The translations under genes and the position numbers were made by a program. This document shows, piece after piece, positions 40,801 to 47,475 of a stretch of DNA of 64,000 nucleotides. The DNA lies in the NCBI GenBank assembly GCA_964389285.1, contig CAYMCZ010000004.1, forward strand, positions 62,001 to 126,000, read 5' to 3'. Numbering within the stretch: position 1 is the first letter of the stretch; every line of letters begins with the position of its first letter. Origin of the DNA: Alectryocaccobium sp964389285 (GTDB taxonomy: Bacteria; Bacillota; Clostridia; Lachnospirales; Lachnospiraceae). Under the pieces are notes generated by a model that worked only from the letters and a program-made list of their open reading frames with translations, did not search any database and had not been told where the DNA came from.

Positions 40801-43491
40801 GGCATAACTTCATCGGCTTCGCCGATAACGGATGAAAACGCGGTTCTCTGGTGGGCAAACAAACCGGGAACGGGCAACGCCTATCTCGGATGTCCCATCA
40901 TAGTGGGGGGCGATCTGTTTACTTATGCAGGCAATACGTTGTACAGAATAAATAAAGAAACCGGAGAGGTGCTATGTACCGGAGAAATGGTCGGAGCTTC
41001 AAGCTTTTCCATTATGCCGCCGGCCTACGGAGACGGCATGATTTTCGTGGGGCTTTCGGGCGGCAGGATTCAGGCTTTTAATGCCGAGACTTTGGAATCC
41101 CTCTGGGTATATACCGATCCGCTCGCGGGGCAGCCTAACTCCGTTATCGTTTACAGGGACGGCTTTATTTATACCGGATTCTGGAACGGCGAAACGATTC
41201 CCGCCAACTTTGTATGCATTTCCGTGACGGATGAAGATCCTTCTCAGACAACGGAGGCAAAGTATTCCACATGGAGATATCGCGACAATGGATTTTACTG
41301 GGCGGGAGCCGTGATCAGCAGCAACAATATCCTCATCACAACGGATGACGGAGAAGCAGGCATCACGGGACATGGAAGCATAGTCTCGCTTGACATTACC
41401 GACGGACATGTTATCGACTCTTTATCGGCCGTCGGTTACGGCGATCTCCGCTCGGCTATAGTGTACGACAGTGTGACGGATGCATATTATTTTACCGGAA
41501 AAGGCGGAGATTTTTATCAGATAACGGTAAATGAAGACGGAACCTTTAATTCGCAGCGGGCACTGCACCTTACCAACGGCTCTACTGCCGCAGGAAATGT
41601 TCCGGCCAGCACTTCGGCGCCGGTTATTTACAATGGAAGGGCTTATATAGGCGTCTGCGGGACAAGTCAGTTCAGCGCGTACAGCGGCCATAATATTACC
41701 GTAATAGATCTGGATTCATGGTCTATTGCCGACACCGTTCCGACGCAGGGATATCCGCAGACAAGCGGACTTTTGAGTACCGCTTATGAAAATGACACGG
41801 AATACGTATACATATATTTCGTAGAAAACCAAAGTCCGGGTAAGGTTCGTGTAATCAGGGACAGGACAGGGCTGACCGAGATGGATCATTCTTATTCGAC
41901 TTTTGAAACGGTGACTTCCGGAGGGGTGACTAAAACATATGAAACGGCTTATGTTTTATTTACGCCGGTCGGGGCGCAGGCGCAGTATGCCATAAACAGC
42001 CTTATCACGGATGCCGACGGCAACCTGTATTTTAAAAACGATTCCAATTATCTGATGTGTCTGTCGAATATAATAATCAGTCTTGAGATAGTCGAACAGC
42101 CGCTGAAAACACAGTACCGCATTGGCGAAATATTTGACGGAACCGGGCTTAAGGTAATCGCTCATTATGCAAACGGAAGCGAGAAAGATGTTTCGGCGTA
42201 TCTGTCATATACGGATGAGCCGCTTACCGAAGATGATACACAGATTGCGATAAGTTTTGACCCGAACAAAATGCTTACCGGCACTCAGTCGTTCTTTACG
42301 CTTTACCGGAACCTGAACGGGGCAGCGGGCAGCGCGTATCATATACCGAACGTGTATCTGGATATTACGCTTGAAGAGCCGCAGCCCCAGCCTGTAATAA
42401 CAGAGCAGCCGCAGGATGTTTCCGGAAGGGTCGGAGAGACGGGTTCCTTCAGTTTGACGGCGCAAAACGCCGCGTCCTATCAGTGGTATTACAGCAAGGA
42501 CGGCGGAGCCAAATGGTATAAGAGTTCGGCGGCGGGAGCAAATACCGATACGATTTCTCTTAAGGTTACAAATACAAATAAAAACAATATATACAGATGC
42601 CTGATAACCGGAACCGACGGAACACAGCTTTATTCTGAATCGGCGGGACTGCTTCCGGGCCTTACCATAGACGTCCAGCCGGTTTCGGCCGAGGTTTCGG
42701 TGGGAGAGACGGCCGTATTTACGGTTGAGGCATCTCTTGTGGCCGAGGGAGGATATCAGTGGTATTACAGCAAGGACGGCGGCGCTAAATGGTTTAAAAG
42801 CACGGCAGCCGGAGCCGATACAAATTCGGTTTCGCTTGAGCTTAAAACCTCAAATATAACGACCGTTTACAGATGCCGTCTTACCGGGCAGGACGGAAGC
42901 ACGCTGTATACGAATACGGTCGGATTTATAGTACCGCCTGTGATTACGCGCCAGCCCGCGACCTGCACGGTGCCGACAGGGGGGATCGCTTCATATACCG
43001 TAGAGGCGCAAAACGTGGAAAGCTATCAGTGGTATTACAGCAAGGACGGCGGAGAAAAATGGTATGCAAGCTCGGCGGAAGGCGCGGATACGGCGACGGT
43101 GTCATTTACGGCAAAGGCGTCCAACCGGGGCAACATATACCGGTGCAGGCTGACAAGCCCTACGGGACAGAGCATATATTCCGAAAGCGCCGGCTTCGCG
43201 GAAGGACTTGAAATCATATTACAGCCGTTATCCGTAAGTGCGGACATAGGTGATACGGTAAGTTTCAGCGTCGGCGCCAGAAACGCAGCGGCTTATCAGT
43301 GGTATTACAGCAAGGACGGCGGGGCCAAATGGTATAAGAGCAGCGCCTCCGGAAATCAGAGCGACACGCTTACCATCACCTTAAAGAGCAATAATGTTGA
43401 TAATGTATACCGTTGTAAGGTAAGCGGTCTTGACGGAAGCGTGCAATATACGAATGTGGCCGGAGTTCACAAAATTTTCAAATACAGGTGA
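37897..43491 (+). CDS. Giant secreted protein: cadherin-like, PQQ-type beta-propeller and four Ig-like modules
   Basis: 1,864 residues; ATG 37897 follows GCAGGAGG (37883-37890). Signal peptide about 1-33 ('LTAASAAFAGVYPAAAQE'). Domains in order: an N-terminal module starting 'YPSYVSYEAGDTVNDALAGS' with weak DUF4430-like character; a helical spacer with FIVAR-like 'AVSSRANLEQAVNAYLDYL'; beta-sandwich regions with cadherin-like b1 features; a PQQ-type propeller (about 980-1335) with blades such as 'NTLYRINKETGEVL' and 'GGRIQAFNAETLESLWVY'; a Big_3-type Ig domain ('YRIGEIFDGTGLKVIAHYAN'); and four 'YQWYYSKDGGxKWY' modules (about 1495-1864). No sortase motif is seen. It probably binds a ligand at the surface; the propeller may be structural rather than a PQQ enzyme. 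It starts 14 bases after the transglutaminase-like gene. Confidence 0.88.
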   Translation: MKKKTRQRTLGFVLSVLTAASAAFAGVYPAAAQENNDAVSDTEIYGYEAYENTAGEEQAEPAAEAESLFLEDEVELYAQEGAASEGSFAIFALTANRTLIYPSYVSYEAGDTVNDALAGSGYSFYDLDEGIIYTIQGITDNYCLYYDDGGYDLNAPADAVSAIWFTTNAAQEYDDSYRDLVLAMADTNAAQDGRAAWPAVQNAYNAALSGFYSYTPAQAVSSRANLEQAVNAYLDYLNQGTVALSFDITQNNSAVTPAQVTLTDAYGNTYVSDHENMLNVREAEYSFDIYDGTNNHVRGSVSVQGDTVLSAQLPYEKWISGVDAGTVSGWTQGVQKNRVSDCEYAYYVPDYAGTSLFTYFTPADGIDTTDIRVYQEGGYSPKSWRSYTAAVTNAVAVNSCEDARIVLEARKTDGNYTQYQTFYMDIVRTATLNSLAVKNAQGIDLPLSYSDAAGNVYTGFDRDRHEYAVTTDTDTVVVSPSALVAGTAVTVNGEPAAQTGVSIDLADCQRDGNFYIIEVKTTTGTGTQNLYTIYVTKTDTVSVNVNAPDGTSVEVKNGAGGSVLPVSGNTYQLIPGEAYTCITTKDTYYHTSFAFTAEQNLEVDGVMPDTSDWLKNLAAKSGTGTKATVYQLTQPFSPAVHENCFEAGSSMGTFYLQMQALSSDYTINYKYTDVHYGTLVSGVYPVQTSYKIMSRFIGVSGNTSLMDVTVTSKNTAGGVTYYQDYKIHARRFMELTSLSAAMSDGTGLKLYREDGSSNTGFVKEIKNYSVSLGRNTQSLSVTFRLSSVSPASTSYTYDNGYTVKLSVGDYEESIVFDNDELTADIPVTLEIPLNAYEDQEIINLAVSHECADSTPNTYKIKVIKLPPVSTVFQVTPSNAVVYVEDRAAGLRIMPDENGVFELNETSAYEYTVTAPGYIGVSGILVAAGNQDDGSCLLPIVLEKAPDSSFNDIAIDGDFISLRGNDDNNGITSSASPITDENAVLWWANKPGTGNAYLGCPIIVGGDLFTYAGNTLYRINKETGEVLCTGEMVGASSFSIMPPAYGDGMIFVGLSGGRIQAFNAETLESLWVYTDPLAGQPNSVIVYRDGFIYTGFWNGETIPANFVCISVTDEDPSQTTEAKYSTWRYRDNGFYWAGAVISSNNILITTDDGEAGITGHGSIVSLDITDGHVIDSLSAVGYGDLRSAIVYDSVTDAYYFTGKGGDFYQITVNEDGTFNSQRALHLTNGSTAAGNVPASTSAPVIYNGRAYIGVCGTSQFSAYSGHNITVIDLDSWSIADTVPTQGYPQTSGLLSTAYENDTEYVYIYFVENQSPGKVRVIRDRTGLTEMDHSYSTFETVTSGGVTKTYETAYVLFTPVGAQAQYAINSLITDADGNLYFKNDSNYLMCLSNIIISLEIVEQPLKTQYRIGEIFDGTGLKVIAHYANGSEKDVSAYLSYTDEPLTEDDTQIAISFDPNKMLTGTQSFFTLYRNLNGAAGSAYHIPNVYLDITLEEPQPQPVITEQPQDVSGRVGETGSFSLTAQNAASYQWYYSKDGGAKWYKSSAAGANTDTISLKVTNTNKNNIYRCLITGTDGTQLYSESAGLLPGLTIDVQPVSAEVSVGETAVFTVEASLVAEGGYQWYYSKDGGAKWFKSTAAGADTNSVSLELKTSNITTVYRCRLTGQDGSTLYTNTVGFIVPPVITRQPATCTVPTGGIASYTVEAQNVESYQWYYSKDGGEKWYASSAEGADTATVSFTAKASNRGNIYRCRLTSPTGQSIYSESAGFAEGLEIILQPLSVSADIGDTVSFSVGARNAAAYQWYYSKDGGAKWYKSSASGNQSDTLTITLKSNNVDNVYRCKVSGLDGSVQYTNVAGVHKIFKYR
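42400..43480 (+). repeat. Four Ig-like module repeats at the end of the giant gene
   Basis: The segment 'TATCAGTGGTATTACAGCAA' followed by GGACGGCGG recurs at about 42478, 42754, 43024 and 43294, a ~270-280 bp period. The same coding core recurs twice at 17870-18180 (as plus-strand TATCA[A/G]TGGTATTACAG) and four times, more diverged, in the 10793-14371 gene. Confidence 0.85.
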
Positions 43492-43504
43492 TACATTTCA
43501 CACT

Positions 43505-44815
43505 ATGAAGAAAAAAAGCAGAAAAAAAGGCATAATATTAATCATAGTTATCGCGCTTGTCGCATTGGTAGGAGCCGGCGTGATGTTTGTGTACGGCAAA
43601 TTTTCCCAGATGAACAGGGTTGAGCTGGACAGTGACCGGGTAAAGGTATCGGAAGTATATGAAAGCGAGGAGTCGCTTTACAGCGGGCAGGAGGTAATAG
43701 CGCTTGTCGGATTGGATGCCAGAGATTCGTCAGAACGGGCAAACAGCGACACCATGATACTGGCATTTATCAACCACAACAACAAAACCATCAAATTGGT
43801 ATCGCTGTACAGAGATACGTTTTTAAACATAGGAAGCGGTTTTTATAACAAGGCAAACGCGGCTTACTGCATCGGCGGTCCGGAGGATTTTCTTTCGATG
43901 GTAAATCTGAATCTGGATCTGAATGTCTCGAAGTTCCTTACCACCAACTTTACGGCGCTTGCGGACTGCATAGATATTTTGGGCGGTCTTGATATAGAAA
44001 TGACAAGGCAGGAGCTTATCCACATGAACAATTACAATGTGGAAACCTCCGAGGTCGCCGGCAGGGAATATCAGGCCATAGAGCTGCCCGACGCGTCGGA
44101 ATTTGACGGAGTGATGACAAGATCGTTTCATTGCACCGGAACACAGGCCGTATCGTATGCCAGGATAAGATATACCGAGGGTTGGGATTATAAAAGAACC
44201 GAAAGACAGAGGATAGTGCTTCAAAAGATGAAGGACAAGCTGAAAGAGGCCAATCCTGCGGTATATGTAAGCATTATGGATACCGTGCTTCCCCAGATCA
44301 CCACAAACATGTCCGCCACGGATATTATTTCGCTGGCAAAGAGCCTGGTAACTTATGAAATCACGGACCAGGCGGGATTTCCTTTTGAAAAACAGGGTGC
44401 AATGATAGAGGGCAAGGATGCCGTGGTGCCGATAACTTTAGAGTCGAATGTCATTCAGCTTCATGAGCTGGTATATCCTGACATCCCGTACACACCGTCA
44501 TATACCGTAACGGAATACAGCAATACGATAGCGGCAAAGGCAAACGGCAGTTACGTGGATGAAAGCATTTATCAGGCAGAAGATTATGGGGTGCTTGATA
44601 CACCCGCTCCGACACCGGAAGCGACAAATACTCCCGAGCCGACCCCTGCCGAAACACCGGAAGTCACCCCGGTTTTGACCGAAGAGCCGGAACTTACCCC
44701 TGAGATTGAACCAGAGGAGCCGACTCCCGAACCGGAGGTTACCCCCGAGCCCCAGCCCGAGGAGCCTACCCCCGAGCCGGAAAACGACCAGTCAAACGAA
44801 CCTGAACAGACCTGA
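43505..44815 (+). CDS. LytR-CpsA-Psr (LCP) family protein
   Basis: 436 residues from ATG 43505; longer in-frame starts lie within the giant gene. A cytoplasmic basic start, one helix ('IILIIVIALVALVGAGVMFV', about 10-29), then the LCP domain: 'VALVGLDARDSSERANSDTM', 'LVSLYRDTFLNI', 'KANAAYCIGGPEDFLSMVN', 'CIDILGGLDIEM' and 'QAVSYARIRYTEGWDYKRTE' with the phosphate-binding Arg residues. LCP enzymes ligate lipid-linked polymers to peptidoglycan. A ~60-residue tail of repeated Pro-Glu-Thr ('TPEPTP', 'EEPTPEPE') is likely a flexible wall segment. It closes the riboswitch operon, 13 bases after the giant gene. Confidence 0.9.
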   Translation: MKKKSRKKGIILIIVIALVALVGAGVMFVYGKFSQMNRVELDSDRVKVSEVYESEESLYSGQEVIALVGLDARDSSERANSDTMILAFINHNNKTIKLVSLYRDTFLNIGSGFYNKANAAYCIGGPEDFLSMVNLNLDLNVSKFLTTNFTALADCIDILGGLDIEMTRQELIHMNNYNVETSEVAGREYQAIELPDASEFDGVMTRSFHCTGTQAVSYARIRYTEGWDYKRTERQRIVLQKMKDKLKEANPAVYVSIMDTVLPQITTNMSATDIISLAKSLVTYEITDQAGFPFEKQGAMIEGKDAVVPITLESNVIQLHELVYPDIPYTPSYTVTEYSNTIAAKANGSYVDESIYQAEDYGVLDTPAPTPEATNTPEPTPAETPEVTPVLTEEPELTPEIEPEEPTPEPEVTPEPQPEEPTPEPENDQSNEPEQT

Positions 44816-44954
44816 TTTGACCCAAACAGACCTGAATAAGCCCTGACAGCAGGTGATTTCGGGTGTAAAATATAATCAGAGAAGAAGTATTTTAAACAGC
44901 ACATAGAACTTCCGCCAGTTTATATTTTATCCTAATCACAGAGAGGGTCAGAGG

Positions 44955-45158
44955 TTGAATTTTATATATAATACGTTTAGGTTAAGCGTATCAGAATACG
45001 CTAAAGTATATGGGGAAATAAATACCAATTATAAAAAATATAAAGACAAAGAATTTGCAATTCATGCATCATATGGATTGGATAACAGAGCATATTTATA
45101 TTATTTTGAAAATCATGGATATAATAATTATAACATATACATGAGGGTTGAAGCATAG
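44955..45158 (+). CDS. Small AT-rich hypothetical protein
   Basis: 67 residues from TTG 44955, with AGAGG just before it. Tyr/Asn-rich ('YDNR', 'YENHGYNNYNIYM'), markedly more AT-rich than neighbours, which suggests recent acquisition. It is followed 11 bases later by the next small gene, possibly as a pair. A possible -10 TATAAT lies at 44871-44876 without a clear -35. No family recognised. Confidence 0.5.
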   Translation: MNFIYNTFRLSVSEYAKVYGEINTNYKKYKDKEFAIHASYGLDNRAYLYYFENHGYNNYNIYMRVEA

Positions 45159-45169
45159 GAGACATAAAC

Positions 45170-45385
45170 ATGAGCGAATTAACCGGATTACTTAACTCTA
45201 TAGAAGACACATATTCAGATTTTGTTTTGGCAATGTTAAAATACGCAGAAAAAAAACCTGACAGAGCAGAAGCCCTGATAACTCATATTAAGAGCAATCC
45301 GGGGATCAGGTCATCGGATTTAGTCAGATTTGTTTCGGATCAGCCGGATTTTTTTGAGGATGCCGCGTGTATTGATGCCGTATGA
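45170..45385 (+). CDS. Small conserved hypothetical protein
   Basis: 71 residues from ATG 45170 after TAGGAG (45157-45162). Mostly helical, with 'YSDFVLAMLKYAEKKPDRAE' and 'HIKSNPGIRSSDLVRFVSDQ', a pattern I associate with a small Clostridia family of unknown role that often sits near toxin-antitoxin-like genes. Ends before a strong terminator. Confidence 0.6.
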   Translation: MSELTGLLNSIEDTYSDFVLAMLKYAEKKPDRAEALITHIKSNPGIRSSDLVRFVSDQPDFFEDAACIDAV

Positions 45386-45433
45386 TCCCATAATAACATA
45401 AAAGAATCATCATAATATATTAAGTAAGAGTAA

Positions 45434-45471
45434 AAAAGAACCACATGCGATTCGGCATGCGGTTCTTTTTT
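45434..45471. terminator. Strong hairpin terminator
   Basis: AAAAAAGAACCACATGC-GATTCG-GCATGCGGTTCTTTTTT. A-run and T-run on both sides, so it can work in both directions. Confidence 0.85.
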
Positions 45472-45497
45472 CGTGTCAATGAAACGGAGAAAAAGAT

Positions 45498-46253
45498 ATG
45501 TTGCAGATCGGCTCTCTACTGGACAATAAATACAAAATATTAAAAGAGATAGGGCGCGGCGGAATGAGCGTCGTATATCTTGCGATTAATGAAAGAGCAA
45601 ACAAAACATGGGCGGTCAAAGAAGTTCGTAAAAGCGGAGTGGTGGACTTTGAAGCGGTGCGCCAGGGGCTGGTGGTTGAGACGGATATGCTCAAAAAGCT
45701 CAGGCATCCGAATCTGCCCAGCATTATAGACGTGCTGTATCTGGAGGATTCATTTGTCATTGTCATGGACTACATAGAGGGCTGCAGCCTGCAAAAGATT
45801 TTGAAAACACAGGGAGTTCAGTCTGAGGAGAAGGTTATCGGATGGGCCAGACAGTTGTGCGATGTACTTGGATATCTGCACGGGCAGAATCCGCCCATCA
45901 TCTACCGCGACATGAAGCCTTCCAATGTGATGTTAAAGCCGGACGGAAACGTCATGCTCATAGATTTCGGTACGGCACGGGAATATAAAAACCGCGTACT
46001 GTTTGAGGATACGGCCTGTCTCGGCACCAGAGGCTATGCAGCGCCGGAGCAGTTCGGAGGCAGAGGTCAGACGGATGCAAGAACGGACATATACTGTCTT
46101 GGAGCTGCTCTTTATCATCTGCTTACGGGACATTCGCCCGCCGAGCCGCCGTACGAAATCAAGCCTTTAAGCTGCTGGGCTGCCGGGTATGAAGGTTCCG
46201 GACTTGAAAAACTGATTTTAAAATGCACCAAACAGGACCCGCGTGAGCGGTAG
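45498..46253 (+). CDS. Serine/threonine protein kinase domain, ended by a premature TAG
   Basis: 251 residues. A nearly full Hanks-type kinase domain: glycine loop 'IGRGGMSVVYLA', Lys in 'WAVKEVRKSG', 'IIYRDMKPSNVML' (YRD in place of HRD), 'LIDFGTAR', 'GTRGYAAPEQFG' and 'TDIYCLGAALYHLLTG'. The frame stops at TAG 46251-46253 after 'DPRER'; family members usually read DPRxRYQN here, and the same frame continues after the stop with 'QNCAELMYALENY'. A Tyr codon therefore seems to have become a stop. The truncated protein would lose the last kinase helix and its membrane segment. The downstream part is listed separately. Confidence 0.85.
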   Translation: MLQIGSLLDNKYKILKEIGRGGMSVVYLAINERANKTWAVKEVRKSGVVDFEAVRQGLVVETDMLKKLRHPNLPSIIDVLYLEDSFVIVMDYIEGCSLQKILKTQGVQSEEKVIGWARQLCDVLGYLHGQNPPIIYRDMKPSNVMLKPDGNVMLIDFGTAREYKNRVLFEDTACLGTRGYAAPEQFGGRGQTDARTDIYCLGAALYHLLTGHSPAEPPYEIKPLSCWAAGYEGSGLEKLILKCTKQDPRER

Positions 46254-47233
46254 CAGAATTGCGCCGAACTGATGTATGCGCTTGAGAATTATAAGGATGA
46301 GGATGACATGGAACGGAAGCGCCGAAAAAAGAAATGGCGCAGATTTTTAACAGGGCTTGCCGTCGGCTGCGTCGGACTTACGGGTGCTTTCGGATTTAAC
46401 GCGGCACGTGCCGGGACAGCGCGGGATTTATACTTCGGCAGACTGGCGGAGGCCGCCGTTCAGGAAAGCATCTCCGATGCCAAAAAGTATTTTCTGCAGG
46501 CGTTGGAGATAGATGCGGGAAATAAAGAAGCCTACGAAGCTCTTTTAAATAAAGTTCAGGAAGATATTTTAGCCAACGACGGACTGCTCACGGCAGAGAC
46601 TTCCGATGTCCTGAAAAAATGTCTGACCACCTCGTCCAACGGCAGAAAGCCAACCGGGAAGTGCTGCAGGACGCGAATCCGGCCGCATATACACGTCTTA
46701 TGTTTGAGGCGGGACTCATGCAGTTTTTTATGAAAGAAAATACCGACGCAAACAAAAAGAATGCCGTAGATAACTATTTTTCCGAAATACAGGATGAACG
46801 CTATTCACAATATCTTTCGCCCGGCGAGAGAGAACTCTCTGCGCTTCTGTATCAGATAGGCGGATATATCGCCTCGCTTAACGGTAACATGTCAAAATAC
46901 AGCAGCGGCACCGATATCAGCTACAGCAGGCTTTTTAAAGACCTGAAAGCGATAGCGGACTCTGATCTTAAATCCAAAGTCGAAAAAGAAATTTACTGCA
47001 TTGAAATCTATAAGCAGGCGGCTTACTGGCTGGATCGGGACAAACAGAAATTTATAAGCGACGGCGTGAGAACCTCTGAGTTAAACGAGCTTATTACTGT
47101 GATTCAAAATTCGCTTAAAAACCTCGGAATCACGAAAGACAGCATGCTTTACGGAGAATATAAAAGTGCTGTGGACACGGCAGAGACCGCCTCGCAGGGT
47201 ATTAACATCCGGCGAAATAAGGAGGTTTATTAA
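46254..47233 (+). pseudogene. Detached C-terminal half of the Ser/Thr kinase gene, with a frameshift
   Basis: In frame with the kinase, 46254-46733 gives the kinase tail, a basic juxtamembrane stretch, a helix ('FLTGLAVGCVGLTGAFGF') and a TPR-like repeat ('AKKYFLQALEIDAGNKEAYE'). At the A-run 46614-46619 the sensible frame changes: one more A would give 'LKKMSDHLVQRQKANREVLQ' and run on to 47233. The 46619-47233 segment, with its own ATG, encodes a helical TPR-like extracytoplasmic domain. The original gene was thus a ~575-residue membrane kinase with an outer sensor/TPR domain, now hit by one stop and one 1-base deletion, unless these are sequence errors. Confidence 0.75.
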
Positions 47234-47238
47234 AGATT

Positions 47239-47475
47239 ATGAACGCGGAACAATCCATTCGACTCTGTACAATAGCTTTTTATATATGCATTGGCGTAAT
47301 GGCGGCAGGCTTCGGTTTCGCCATGTTTGCATTTTTTAAACACAGGATACCACACGTTTTTTCCATTATGACCGGACGTGCCAAAAAAAAGAAAATGTGC
47401 TGCAGTGCGGGATGCGACCCGTCCTCGGAGCAGGAAACAATGCTGATAAAGGAGAGAATATATGAAAATGAATAA
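47239..47475 (+). CDS. Small single-helix membrane protein
   Basis: 78 residues; AAGGAGG at 47218-47224 is rather far (14 bases) from the ATG. One helix ('LCTIAFYICIGVMAAGFGFA') then a basic cytoplasmic tail with a 'CCSAGC' cysteine cluster. It overlaps the next gene by 14 bases. Probably co-transcribed with the kinase gene and the large surface protein. Function unknown. Confidence 0.65.
   Translation: MNAEQSIRLCTIAFYICIGVMAAGFGFAMFAFFKHRIPHVFSIMTGRAKKKKMCCSAGCDPSSEQETMLIKERIYENE

Noticed and set aside
10793..43491. Sortase (LPxTG) anchoring of the secreted proteins
   Set aside because: No LPxTG-like motif, C-terminal helix or basic tail was found at the ends of the three Ig-module proteins.
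46611..46622. Programmed -1 frameshift in the kinase gene
   Set aside because: The A-run is not a proper X XXY YYZ heptamer in the zero frame (it is G AAA AAA), and an upstream stop already breaks the gene; an indel is simpler.
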